The notes: generated by a model from the letters alone, not told the origin. A DNA stretch of 64,000 bases from CAVSJA01 sp963728145 (GCA_963728145.1 CAVSJA010000002.1:992001-1056000), one strand, 5' to 3'. Positions 46,247 through 55,293 are shown, counted from the first letter of the stretch. A program made the numbers and translations.

Positions 46247-47326
46247 ATGTCCGAAAAGATATATTCCTACAAGCAGCTATTCGATTTCGCGAAGAGAGTT
46301 TTTGAAAAGATTGGTTGTTCAGAACAAGATTCGATCATTGCAAGTAAAGTGTTGTTGAGCGCTGATCTGCGTGGTATTGATTCGCATGGTATCGCGAGAT
46401 TAAGCGGTTATGTAAGACTATGGGAAGTGAACCGCGTGAATGCAAAACCTAATATTCGAATCATTCATGAAAGTCCATCAACTGCTGTTGTTGATGGAGA
46501 TGGTGGATTAGGTCTTGTTGTTGCACCTTATGCGATGCAGGTGGCAATTGACAAAGCAAAGAAAGCGGGTACAGGTTGGGTAAGTGTGCAGCATAGTAAT
46601 CATTTTGGCATCGCGGGATATCATGCAATGATGGCGCTCGAACACGATATGATCGGTTGGGCGATGACGAATGCAAGTCCATTAGTAGCACCAACATTTT
46701 CTATAGAACGTTTACTTGGAACGAACCCAATTTGTGTTGTGATTCCTGCAGGCAAAGAACCTCCATTTGTTGCTGATCTTGCAACAACAACTGCAGCAAA
46801 TGGAAAACTCGAGATCTTACAAAGAAAAAATCTAAATGCTCCAATGGGATGGGTTCAGGATAAGGATGGTAATCCATCATCCAATCCACATGAATTAAAA
46901 GCCGGCGGTGCATTATTGCCGCTGGGAGGAGATCGTGAGCATGGAAGTCATAAAGGCTACGCACTGGGAGCAATAGTCGATATTTTTTCTGCGGTACTAA
47001 GCGGCGCCAATTATGGTCCATGGGTTCCTCCATTTCCCGCATATGTCCCCATGCCTTCGGAACAACCGGGCAAGGGCATTGGTCATTTCTTTGGTGCAAT
47101 GCGAATTGATGCATTCCGTCCTGCGAAAGACTTCAAACAACATATGGATAAATGGATCGGCCGCTTTCGTTCTGCCAAAACAATCAATGGAGAGGAACAG
47201 GTCCTCATTCCCGGCGATCCTGAAAGAGAGATGGAAGAGAACCGAATTAAATCGGGGATACCATTATTGCATGCGGTGGAAGAGGATCTTTTGTTTTTGG
47301 GAGAGAAGCTCGGCGTAAAGCTTTAA
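46247..47326 (+). CDS. Ldh-family (malate/L-lactate/ureidoglycolate-type) dehydrogenase
   Basis: A 359-residue protein of the Ldh2/MDG1 family, NAD(P)-dependent dehydrogenases of 2-hydroxyacids without a Rossmann fold. Motifs are GIDSHGIARLSGYV (the conserved SHG segment), VDGDGGLGLVVA, VSVQHSNHFGIAGYH and NPICVVIPAG. Glycine-rich GGDREHGSHKGYALG lies in the C-terminal half. The substrate could be malate, lactate, ureidoglycolate or a sugar acid. The ATG at 46247 is used; a frame extending to 46160 only translates the heptamer repeat. It is same-strand with the Gfo/Idh/MocA gene, although a terminator lies between. Confidence 0.9.
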   Translation: MSEKIYSYKQLFDFAKRVFEKIGCSEQDSIIASKVLLSADLRGIDSHGIARLSGYVRLWEVNRVNAKPNIRIIHESPSTAVVDGDGGLGLVVAPYAMQVAIDKAKKAGTGWVSVQHSNHFGIAGYHAMMALEHDMIGWAMTNASPLVAPTFSIERLLGTNPICVVIPAGKEPPFVADLATTTAANGKLEILQRKNLNAPMGWVQDKDGNPSSNPHELKAGGALLPLGGDREHGSHKGYALGAIVDIFSAVLSGANYGPWVPPFPAYVPMPSEQPGKGIGHFFGAMRIDAFRPAKDFKQHMDKWIGRFRSAKTINGEEQVLIPGDPEREMEENRIKSGIPLLHAVEEDLLFLGEKLGVKL

Positions 47327-47419
47327 AACACTCGATATCTTCATTCGCGACTCGATCGGGAACAGCAATCAACAATCAACAAGGAAGGAAAAACATTCAA
47401 TGATAAACAGGTCATTTGC

Positions 47420-47462
47420 AGTTTGGGGTCCAAACGCCGAACGCGAAACTCCAAACGCGTTC
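47420..47462. repeat. Short heptamer array (CCAAACG type)
   Basis: CAGTTTGGGG and CCAAACGCCGAACG, then CGAAACTCCAAACGCG, form a small inverted pair just upstream of lysC. It is the same family as at 3831-4003. Confidence 0.7.
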
Positions 47463-47495
47463 CCTTATCTTTGCGGCCTGAAAAAATAAGCACAC

Positions 47496-48830
47496 ATGTC
47501 TGAAGGGAAATTCAAGGTTTTAAAGTTTGGCGGTACTTCTGTTGGTCGTCCGGAAAGAATGCATTCTGTTGCCCAATTGATTACGAAGGATAAGGACGCG
47601 AAGATCGTTGTATTGAGCGCATTGAGCGGTACGACCAATGCATTGATATCGATCGGTGAGGCAATGGCCGCTGGTGACCGCAATCTTGCAAAACAAAATA
47701 TTGATAAGCTGGAGGAGCATTATCACTCATTCATTCGTCAACTGGTAAAATCAGATGCTGCATACCAAAAAGCGAAGCAGATTATTGCTGAACATTTTGA
47801 ATTCCTTAATATCATTCTCAAAATATCCTTCAGCGAGGCCTTGAATAAAGATATTCTTGCACAGGGCGAATTGCTTTCTACGAAATTATTTTCTGTTTTC
47901 CTGGAAGAAAAAGGAGTTGATCACGCATTGTTGCCCGCATTGGAATTCATGACCATTGATACTAATGACGAACCGCAATTGGGCAGTATTAAAGTAAAGC
48001 TTGCGCAAACGCTTAAGCAACATCCCGGAAAAAAATTATTCATTACACAAGGTTATATCTGTCGGAATTCGAGGGGAGAGGTTGATAATTTGAAAAGAGG
48101 GGGAAGTGATTATACCGCATCACTGGTTGCCGCTGCTATTAATGCAAGTGTTTGCGAAATATGGACGGATATTGACGGCATGCATAATAATGATCCGCGC
48201 ATTGTAAATAAAACTATTCCTGTTGAACAATTAAGTTTCGAAGAAGCAGCAGAGCTTGCCTATTTCGGGGCGAAGATTTTGCATCCTGCATGTATCTGGC
48301 CGGCGCAACAGGAAAAAGTACCCGTGAGGTTGTTGAATACAATGCAACCCGAGGCTCCTGGTACAGTCATTCGCCAGGATGCCGGCAGTGTTGGAGTGAA
48401 AGCAATTGCTGCAAAAGATGGGATCTATGCGATCAATATCAAAAGCAGCCGGATGTTATTGGCCTATGGATTCTTAAGAAAGATCTTCGAAGTATTTGAA
48501 AAATACCGCACGCCAATCGATATGATCACCACATCCGAAGTCGCGGTATCAGTGACTATCGATAGCAATTCATTCCTGAAACAAATCGTAAAAGAGCTTG
48601 AACCCTTTGGTACGATTGGAGTGGAAGAGAACCTTACCATTATTTCTGTTGTGGGTAATGAGATTGCACAAACGCAGGATATTCTTCGTCGTTTGTTTGA
48701 GGCATTGTCACCGATTCCGGTTCGGATGGTGAGCTATGGTGGAAGCAAGCATAATGTTTCAATTCTGGTTCCATCGGCCTACAAGCAACAAACTCTACAA
48801 CTGTTGAATACGGGACTGTTTGGGTTGTAA
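47496..48830 (+). CDS. lysC: Aspartate kinase
   Basis: A 444-residue monofunctional aspartokinase, the first step toward lysine, threonine, methionine and diaminopimelate. The amino acid kinase domain begins FKVLKFGGTSVGRPERM and contains LKRGGSDYTASLVAAAI and EIWTDIDGMHNNDPR. Two ACT-type regulatory segments fill the C-terminal part (YAINIKSSRMLLAYGFLRK and TIISVVGNEIAQTQDILRR), so feedback inhibition is likely. The last 88 bp (48743-48830) are copied without a single change at 49155-49242, downstream between two repeat elements. A terminator is not obvious. Confidence 0.95.
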   Translation: MSEGKFKVLKFGGTSVGRPERMHSVAQLITKDKDAKIVVLSALSGTTNALISIGEAMAAGDRNLAKQNIDKLEEHYHSFIRQLVKSDAAYQKAKQIIAEHFEFLNIILKISFSEALNKDILAQGELLSTKLFSVFLEEKGVDHALLPALEFMTIDTNDEPQLGSIKVKLAQTLKQHPGKKLFITQGYICRNSRGEVDNLKRGGSDYTASLVAAAINASVCEIWTDIDGMHNNDPRIVNKTIPVEQLSFEEAAELAYFGAKILHPACIWPAQQEKVPVRLLNTMQPEAPGTVIRQDAGSVGVKAIAAKDGIYAINIKSSRMLLAYGFLRKIFEVFEKYRTPIDMITTSEVAVSVTIDSNSFLKQIVKELEPFGTIGVEENLTIISVVGNEIAQTQDILRRLFEALSPIPVRMVSYGGSKHNVSILVPSAYKQQTLQLLNTGLFGL

Positions 48831-48835
48831 CGACC

Positions 48836-48905
48836 AGGGATAAACCAATTCCGGCAATATCCAATTCAATACAAGCGGTACTTTGCTATTATGCGATTCT
48901 CCAGC
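48836..48905 (-). pseudogene. Duplicated 3' end of the esterase gene (copy 1)
   Basis: On the minus strand the frame reads LNWILPELV, matching the C-terminus of the esterase at 49520-50398 (LNWILPEIV), with about 15-20 percent base divergence. It runs into repeat element A. Confidence 0.7.
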
Positions 48906-49151
48906 GGTTCCCGCAGAGTCTCCCGCAACACGAACTCCGCATTGAATGCAACTTACGCGGGGACTCTGCGTTTCGCGATTAGCGAGAAGTTGTACGCAGC
49001 ATATATATTGAGACAGTTTGCAAATAGTTTCAAACATTACGAAGCTCCTGCGTTATTGGATCCATACCCATCAGCCCTTCAGGCAGGCGCAGAGTCCCCC
49101 CGTAAGTTGCTGTAATTTGGAGTGCGTGCTGGGGGAGACTCTGCGGGGACC
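48906..49151 (-). mobile_element. Palindromic-arm element, array 1 copy A
   Basis: A 246-bp copy of the element described at 54568-56474, in opposite orientation. Both terminal arms hold CGCAGAGTC-based stems with a bulged T. The left arm has CCCGC paired with GCGGG, where the right arm has CCCCC with GGGGG. The core keeps the frame reading FAISEKLYAAYILRQ, without indels relative to the other copies. Confidence 0.85.
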
Positions 49152-49154
49152 TTC

Positions 49155-49242
49155 AAGCAAGCATAATGTTTCAATTCTGGTTCCATCGGCCTACAAGCAA
49201 CAAACTCTACAACTGTTGAATACGGGACTGTTTGGGTTGTAA
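49155..49242 (+). pseudogene. Exact copy of the 3' end of lysC
   Basis: 88 bp identical to 48743-48830, encoding SKHNVSILVPSAYKQQ and the stop codon. It lies directly after element A. Confidence 0.9.
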
Positions 49243-49312
49243 TTATTTGACCAGTTCTGGAAGTATCCAGTTCAATGCAAGCGGCACTTCACATATTATG
49301 CGATTCTCCAGC
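49243..49312 (-). pseudogene. Duplicated 3' end of the esterase gene (copy 2)
   Basis: On the minus strand it reads NWILPELVK and then a stop, which probably shows the original C-terminus of the esterase before element insertion. It abuts element B. Confidence 0.7.
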
Positions 49313-49559
49313 GGTTACCGCAGAGTCTCCCGCAGCATGGACTCTGAATCAGATGCATCTTACGCGGGGACTCTGCGTTTCGCGATTAGCGAGGAGGTGT
49401 ACGCAGCATATACAATAAGACAAACTGTAAGTGGTTTTCAATATCAAATGATTCCTGCATTGTTGGATTCGTACTCTTCAGCCCTGCGGGCAAACGCAGA
49501 GTCCCCCCGAAAGATGCGTCTAATTTGGAGTGCGTGCTGGGGGAGACTCTGCGGGAACC
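49313..49559 (-). mobile_element. Palindromic-arm element, array 1 copy B
   Basis: A 247-bp copy with the same arms and bulged T as copy A, and CCCGC/GCGGG in the left stem. The core reads FAISEEVYAAYTIRQTVSGF. Its right arm overlaps the end of the esterase gene and supplies that gene's last 13 codons and stop. Confidence 0.85.
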
Positions 49560-50398
49560 CTCACAATCTCCGGCAATATCCAATTCAACGCCAGCGGCAC
49601 TTCACTATTATGCGATTCTCCTTCGAATTCCTTATAAACAAAATTCAGATTTGGATAAGCTCTTGAATCAAGATGCGTTTTCATCTTCCTCGCTCCATTC
49701 AGGATCTTATTCATAGTTTCCTTGCTTCCGGCGCATAGATACAATGTAGCTTTTTGTTTATCCTTATTCTCGAAATAACATTTTTCAAATTCATAAATAT
49801 TCGAATAGTTAATCCACAATGCGGGACTCAGGCTCACATGATTCACAAATACCGGATCTTTTTTGAATAATGCGTAGAAAGCAAATAAGCCACCCAATGA
49901 ATGACCGACCCAGGAGCGCTTACCATTGCATCGGTATTTAGCCTCGATCATGGGGATCAATTCATCCCTTAGAAATTGATAGAATTCGTCACAGTGGCCG
50001 AAAACTTTATCGTCACTGATCAACGAATCTTTTTCATTTTTTATAAATGGAGTGATCAGGTCTCTTCTTCGCAATTCACGATAATTCCGGAAATGTCCGA
50101 TGCCAATGGAAATTGCGTTTAGTGATTTTCCTTCTTTTCGGAAATTCGAGAGAGCCGTCCTGAATGCCTTACCTGACTTGAGATTTGCATCCATATAATA
50201 TATGGTATGGTAAGAGCTGTCAGATTTTTCGTAATTGTCAGGAAGCGAGATATAAATATCAAAACTATCTCCAACAGCCTTTGAATGAAAGGTGAAATGA
50301 AAGGTTTTGCTGTCAATAAGCTCCTGTCTTAACTTACCTGCGCATTGAATAAAAATGAAGAGGAAAAAGCCAGGTACGGCGGGAATTAATCGTTTCAA
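49520..50398 (-). CDS. Alpha/beta-hydrolase esterase, IroE/EstD-like; C-terminus replaced by repeat element
   Basis: A 292-residue exported esterase (hydrophobic N-terminus LIPAVPGFFLFIFIQC, a possible lipoprotein Cys19). The nucleophile elbow GHSLGG (Ser near 166) sits in RSWVGHSLGGLFAFYALF, and YYMDAN and LSPALW are typical of siderophore-esterase-like members. The acid and His probably lie near 225 and in EGESHNSEVP. The native end is ALNWILPEIV; the following RVPAESPPARTPN is encoded by the arm of repeat element B. Two more diverged copies of this 3' end lie beyond. The substrate is unknown. Confidence 0.82.
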   Translation of the reverse strand: MKRLIPAVPGFFLFIFIQCAGKLRQELIDSKTFHFTFHSKAVGDSFDIYISLPDNYEKSDSSYHTIYYMDANLKSGKAFRTALSNFRKEGKSLNAISIGIGHFRNYRELRRRDLITPFIKNEKDSLISDDKVFGHCDEFYQFLRDELIPMIEAKYRCNGKRSWVGHSLGGLFAFYALFKKDPVFVNHVSLSPALWINYSNIYEFEKCYFENKDKQKATLYLCAGSKETMNKILNGARKMKTHLDSRAYPNLNFVYKEFEGESHNSEVPLALNWILPEIVRVPAESPPARTPN

Positions 50399-50677
50399 TT
50401 GATTAAGAAAGTTATAGGTTCAGGTTTATCCTTTCCTCCCCGGTTAGAACATGAGATACAATTTTAATATTTTCCTGAGAGAAGTGAGTGCATATCATCC
50501 TTAAATCTCCCCATTCACAAAGATTTCGTCCCTGCACGTGCGGGACAAAACAATCATCGGATCCCATCTCATCCCTACACAATGCATTTCGTCCCCAAAC
50601 CTTCATCCCGCCACATAACCCACTCATCTCAACCCTATTAGTTGCAATTGCTTAATCGGCGGGATAGTTTTGTTTCT

Positions 50678-52888
50678 ATGAAAATGCGAATAGAAAAATT
50701 GAGGTTTTATTTAATGATCGGGGCAATCTTCCTTTCAGTTGGGCTCTACGCCCAGACCACCGTTTCGGGGATTATCAGGACTGAATCCAGGGAGCCACTT
50801 GCAGGCGCAAGTATAAGTTTGGAAGAGAGCTATGATGGAGCTACTTCACTTCCCGACGGTAGGTTTTCCTTTGTTACCTCAGATAAGGGCAAAAAGAAAT
50901 TGATTGTGACTTTCATGGGATATAAAGACCAGGAACAAATCGTCAACCTGGATTCTGCGCAGATAGTAGTAGATCTTGTATTGTATGAAGCAGTAACTGA
51001 ATTGAAACTCGTTACTATTACGGCTGGTAGTTTCGAGGCGAGCGATAAGAAAAGGGGCACTATTTTAAAACCCCTGGATATTGTGACAACCGCCGGCGCT
51101 CACGCGGATATGGTGGCAGCTTTGAAAACATTGCCCGGTATCCAGCAGGTGAATGAGTCTAATGGCCTGTTTGTTCGCGGTGGCACCGGTGCGGAGACAA
51201 GGGTCTTTATTGATGGAATGCGAATCAACAATCCGTTTTATAGCGCCGTGCCCGATATCGGTCAGCGTGCGAGATTCTCTCCACTATTGTTTAAGGGGAC
51301 AATTTTCAGCGCAGGTGGTTATTCTGCACAGTACGGCGATGCATTATCATCTGCATTAATCCTCGAAACGAGAGACCTTCCAAGCAGGACGGAATCAAAT
51401 TTTCTCATTTCTACTGCTCAATTAAGTGCTACAAGATTTCATTTATGCAAATCAGGAAAAGAAAGCATTGGCATAACGGTGAACTACAACAATCTTACTC
51501 CATATTATGAAGTTGTACCACCGCGAGTTAATTATACCAAACCTTTTGAATCGTTAAACAGTGATTTTAACTGGAGAAAAAAACTTGGTACCAGTGGAAT
51601 GTTTAAATTCTTTGGTTACTTGAATAAGAGTGAAGTTGGGCTGTCGACACCCGCTATTAGTTATCCCGGACTAAATGAATTGTTCAGCATAAAGAATAAG
51701 AATGCACTGGCAATAGCAAGCTTTCAGAATAACTTGTTTCCAGGATGGAAGATCTTTGTCGGCGCTTCATATAGTCTAAATAAGGACGATATTGAAATAG
51801 CTGTTTCAGGTAAGGATACTGTGTTGAATAGATTTTCTCCGCTGATCCAAAATAATACTGTACAGGCGCGAACAACATTAACTGGAAAACTTGGAGGCCA
51901 TTCAAAGATCTATTTTGGATCCGAGTATTATATGATTGTTGATAAGATTTTCGCGGCAGATAGTATTCCTCATTTAAAACTTATTGATCACATTTGGTCA
52001 CCTTATGTTGAAACTGAAATATACCTGAGCGATAAATTTGTTGCCCGCATTGGATTTCGATATGAGCATTCTTCCTTGGTTAATCAAGGGAATATTGCCC
52101 CGCGAGTTTCCATTGCTTATAAATTAAAAGGCAATAGTCAGTTTTCATTTGCATACGGCGATTTCTATCAAAGACAGGATTCCCGCTACCTGTTCAGGAA
52201 TAATTATCTCGACTATTCAAAGGCAACGCACTACATATTCAATTTCCAAAAGATCAAAGATGACAGGACTTTTCGGGTGGAACTCTTTTATAAGGAGTAC
52301 AAACAATTATTGGTAATACGAAATCAGGATCCATCTAGCCTGGATAATACTGGTGATGGTTATGCAAAAGGTATCGATGTATTCTGGCGCGATCGCAGCA
52401 GTATTAAAGACATTGACTATTGGATTTCTTATTCATGGATCGACTCCAGAAGAAAGTACATGGACTATCCCCTGAAAGTACAACCAAATTTTGTAGCTGA
52501 ACATGTTGCAACTCTTGTGTTAAAAAAATTCTTCTCAAAAATCTCGACAAGCTTTGGCGCAACTTATACTTATGGAAGCGGCCGTCCTTACTATAATCCG
52601 AATCGCAGTCCAAAGGAATTTATGGTTGACCGTACGATCGATTTTCATTCAGTTGGTCTTTCCGCCAACTATCTAACCATGATTGGTAAGGCAAACACGG
52701 TGTTTATGATCAACGTATCGAATGTGTTAGGCAATCACCAGGTTTATGGTTACAATTTCAGTTCAGTTAAAAATGACCAGGGCGTGCACACAGGCCAGGC
52801 AATTCTTCCTCCCGCAAAGCGATTTATTTTCCTGGCCGTCTATATGAGTCTTGGCGTGGATAGAAGAAAAGATATCATCGACAATTAA
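50678..52888 (+). CDS. TonB-dependent receptor with carboxypeptidase-regulatory-like domain
   Basis: A 736-residue outer-membrane receptor (signal peptide FYLMIGAIFLSVGLYAQ). The N-terminal CarboxypepD_reg-like domain (about 22-100) contains TTVSGIIRTESREPLAGASI and LPDGRFSFVTSDKGKK. The plug (about 115-215) has GTILKPLDIVTTAGAHADMV, LPGIQQVNESNGLFVRGG and DGMRINNPFYS. The remaining residues form a 22-strand barrel ending FIFLAVYMSLGVDRRKD. It is not a SusC by length. It probably heads the transcript with the TPR-like protein (23-bp gap) and the LytTR regulator. The ATG at 50678 begins the signal peptide. Confidence 0.9.
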   Translation: MKMRIEKLRFYLMIGAIFLSVGLYAQTTVSGIIRTESREPLAGASISLEESYDGATSLPDGRFSFVTSDKGKKKLIVTFMGYKDQEQIVNLDSAQIVVDLVLYEAVTELKLVTITAGSFEASDKKRGTILKPLDIVTTAGAHADMVAALKTLPGIQQVNESNGLFVRGGTGAETRVFIDGMRINNPFYSAVPDIGQRARFSPLLFKGTIFSAGGYSAQYGDALSSALILETRDLPSRTESNFLISTAQLSATRFHLCKSGKESIGITVNYNNLTPYYEVVPPRVNYTKPFESLNSDFNWRKKLGTSGMFKFFGYLNKSEVGLSTPAISYPGLNELFSIKNKNALAIASFQNNLFPGWKIFVGASYSLNKDDIEIAVSGKDTVLNRFSPLIQNNTVQARTTLTGKLGGHSKIYFGSEYYMIVDKIFAADSIPHLKLIDHIWSPYVETEIYLSDKFVARIGFRYEHSSLVNQGNIAPRVSIAYKLKGNSQFSFAYGDFYQRQDSRYLFRNNYLDYSKATHYIFNFQKIKDDRTFRVELFYKEYKQLLVIRNQDPSSLDNTGDGYAKGIDVFWRDRSSIKDIDYWISYSWIDSRRKYMDYPLKVQPNFVAEHVATLVLKKFFSKISTSFGATYTYGSGRPYYNPNRSPKEFMVDRTIDFHSVGLSANYLTMIGKANTVFMINVSNVLGNHQVYGYNFSSVKNDQGVHTGQAILPPAKRFIFLAVYMSLGVDRRKDIIDN

Positions 52889-52911
52889 TTCTTAATTCTA
52901 AAATAACAAAC

Positions 52912-53562
52912 ATGAAAAAGCTATTTATTCTTTCGGCATTTACTTTCTTAGTAATGAACATTTGCTTTTCGCAAGGGAATGCAGTTAATTCAAAATTTGA
53001 AAAAGCAATTTTAGATAACCTCAGGGTTCTGGACACAGCAAGATCGCCCGGAACATTGGTTTCATTGGCGAATAGTTTTGACCGTATAGCAAATGCAGAA
53101 AAAAAGGAATGGCTGCCTTATTATTACGCAGCGTACTGCTATACGATGCTTGCATTGAATTCACCGGACGTAAATCAAATAGACCCGCTTGCTGATAAAG
53201 CAGAATCCTATCTTCAAAAAGCAGATGGATTGCAGGCTAAGAATTCTGAGATTTCCTGCTTGTATGGTATGATCACCGCGGCAAGGATCACAGTAGATCC
53301 CATGAATCGTTGGCAAACTATGTCCGTTGATCTTGAAACTTATCTGTCCAAGTCCAAAACTGAGGATCCCAATAACCCGCGTCCTTATTTGCTTGAAGCA
53401 AACACAAGACTTCGAACACCGGAATCGATGGGTGGTGGAAAATCAGTTGCAAAGCCAATTTTTGAGGAAGCGATAAAGAAGTACGATACGTTCAAGCCAG
53501 AAACTGCACTATATCCGAATTGGGGAAAGGAAAATGCAGTGGGGGTGTTGAAGTCCCTATAA
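52912..53562 (+). CDS. Exported TPR-like protein
   Basis: A 216-residue protein with a signal peptide (LSAFTFLVMNICFSQG). The mature part is helical: SPGTLVSLANSFDRIANAEK, WLPYYYAAYCYTMLAL, LADKAESYLQKADGLQAKNS and RPYLLEANTRLRTPE form TPR-like pairs. It is probably periplasmic. It starts 23 bp after the receptor gene and precedes a LytTR regulator. This threesome looks like a conserved Bacteroidota module, but its function is not known to me. Confidence 0.75.
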   Translation: MKKLFILSAFTFLVMNICFSQGNAVNSKFEKAILDNLRVLDTARSPGTLVSLANSFDRIANAEKKEWLPYYYAAYCYTMLALNSPDVNQIDPLADKAESYLQKADGLQAKNSEISCLYGMITAARITVDPMNRWQTMSVDLETYLSKSKTEDPNNPRPYLLEANTRLRTPESMGGGKSVAKPIFEEAIKKYDTFKPETALYPNWGKENAVGVLKSL

Positions 53563-53628
53563 CTAAGGGTTTTCAACCCTCAGTTACAAACCATATTCGT
53601 AATTTGAAACATGAAACAACGACGATAG

Positions 53629-54537
53629 ATGTCCGCGATAGGAAATTTGCTTGATCAACCATTTCCCATTAACATCAGAACAGCGAGAAGATTCGTTGTT
53701 GCCGGGTGTTTCGGGTTGTTCATTTCCCTATTCCTGCTCGTATTCAAGCCTTTTCAATTGGATAATCTGGAACCCGGATGGTTTTTATTCTGTTGCATAA
53801 TGTACGGTGTAATGACTTCTTCATGCATCATCATTATGGTCGTCCTGGTTCCTCTTTTTTTTCCAGATTTTTTCAAAGAAGAAAAGTGGACGGTTAGAAG
53901 AGAAATAATTTTTACGACTTGCATTTTATTTTTTATCGGACTCGTAAATTTCGTGCTTTCGCATTTCCTTGTTGAAACTCCTTTAAGCTGGAGAAATATT
54001 TTTTGGTTCCAGTTTATTACAGTTGCTATCGGTATTACGCCAATTGTGATTTTTATTTTGATCCAGCAAAACCAGCAATTAAAGAAATACTCCACTGAAG
54101 CAGCTTCTCTTCAAAGTAAGATCGCCGAAATGAATAAAACGGAATTCAATAAACATCCGCTGCCCGAAAAACTCAAGGATGCCGACCGCGTTATGATCAA
54201 AGGAGATTATCAGAAAGAGAAAGTAGATGTGAAAGCAAATAACTTGCTATATGTTACGTCCGCAAACAATTATGTAAAAGTGTACTATTTCGAAAATGAC
54301 AAGGTGGTTTACTCCATATTGCGTATCACAATGAAAAGGGTAGAAGATGCGCTTGATCCTTTTCCAAATTTTTTCCGCTGCCATCGTGCCTTCCTGATAA
54401 ATCTTTATCGCGTAAAGGAAGTAATTGGTAATGCGCAGGGGTATAAGATTAAGCTTGATGAAGTGGAAGAGTTGATTCCCGTCTCCAGGAATTTGAATTC
54501 AGAATTTTCGGATAAAGTTCTTTCGAGAAGAGGTTGA
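53629..54537 (+). CDS. LytTR-type regulator with membrane N-terminus
   Basis: A 302-residue protein. The first 145 residues hold four membrane segments (FVVAGCFGLFISLFLLVF, WFLFCCIMYGVMTSSCIIIM, IIFTTCILFFIGLVNFVL, IFWFQFITVAIGITPIVIF). A short coiled linker follows, then a LytTR DNA-binding domain (about 195-300): VDVKANNLLYVTSANNYVKV, FFRCHRAFLINLYRVKEV and LIPVSRNL. There is no receiver domain, so it may sense a membrane signal directly. Gene order suggests that it controls or is controlled with the receptor and TPR-like genes. The 3' end abuts the first element of array 2. Confidence 0.88.
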   Translation: MSAIGNLLDQPFPINIRTARRFVVAGCFGLFISLFLLVFKPFQLDNLEPGWFLFCCIMYGVMTSSCIIIMVVLVPLFFPDFFKEEKWTVRREIIFTTCILFFIGLVNFVLSHFLVETPLSWRNIFWFQFITVAIGITPIVIFILIQQNQQLKKYSTEAASLQSKIAEMNKTEFNKHPLPEKLKDADRVMIKGDYQKEKVDVKANNLLYVTSANNYVKVYYFENDKVVYSILRITMKRVEDALDPFPNFFRCHRAFLINLYRVKEVIGNAQGYKIKLDEVEELIPVSRNLNSEFSDKVLSRRG

Positions 54538-54567
54538 TTGGTTATTAGTTATTAGTTGATTCCACGA

Positions 54568-54815
54568 TGTCCCCGCAGAGTCTCCCCCAACACGCACTTC
54601 GAATTGTCAGGAACTTACGGGGGGACTCTGCGCCTGCCCGCAGGGCTGACGAGTACGAATCCAACAATGCAGGAATCATGTGACGTTTGAAACCACTTAC
54701 AGATTGTCTCATTGCAAATGCTGCATACAACTCTTCGCTAATCGCGAAAACGCAGAGTCCCCCCGTAAGTTGCATCTAATTTGGAGTTCCTGTTGGGGGA
54801 GACTCTGCGAGGACA
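54568..54815. mobile_element. Palindromic-arm element, array 2 copy 1
   Basis: 248 bp. The ends TGTCCCCGCAGAGTCTCCC and GGGAGACTCTGCGAGGACA pair with one mismatch. Each 65-bp arm also folds on its own: CGCAGAGTC(T)CCCCC against GGGGGGACTCTGCG, a 14-bp stem with one bulged T. The left flank is the LytTR 3' flank, and the right flank is GTTAGGGTAGATTGG, as in all five copies. Confidence 0.92.
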
Positions 54816-54872
54816 GTTAGGGTAGATTGGTTATTAGTTATTAGTTGATTACGATTGATACTCGTCTTTCCC

Positions 54873-54961
54873 TTACTTAATCCAGTTATTCTTCTTCATC
54901 CACTCGACAACATGATCCATCCATTTCTCATTACTTGTTGGATTATTCATTCCATATCCAC
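54873..54961 (-). pseudogene. Duplicated 3' end of the alpha/beta hydrolase (fragment 1)
   Basis: 89 bp corresponding to the last codons of the gene at 56533-57441 (YGMNNPTSNEKWMDHV and on to the stop), cut where element 2 begins. Confidence 0.85.
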
Positions 54962-54963
54962 GC

Positions 54964-55211
54964 TGTCCCCGCAGAGTCTCCCCCAACACGCACTTCGAAT
55001 TATCAGGAACTTACGGGGGGACTCTGCGCCTGCCCGCAGGGCTGACGATTACGAATCCAACAATGCAGGTATCATGTGACGTTTGAAACCACTTACAGAT
55101 TGTCTCATTGCAAATGCTGCATACAATTCTTCGCTAATCGTGAAAACGCAGAGTCCCCCCGTAAGTTGCATCTAATTTGGAGTTCCTGTTGGGGGAGACT
55201 CTGCGAGGACA
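54964..55211. mobile_element. Palindromic-arm element, array 2 copy 2
   Basis: A 248-bp copy with arms and bulged T as in copy 1, differing at a handful of positions (for example GATTACG for GAGTACG in the core). The distance to copy 3 is 421 bp. Confidence 0.92.
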
Positions 55212-55293
55212 GTTAGGGTAGATTGGTTATTAGTTATTAGTTGATTAGGATTGAATACCCGTCTTTCCTAATCAACCAATCAACTAATCAACC

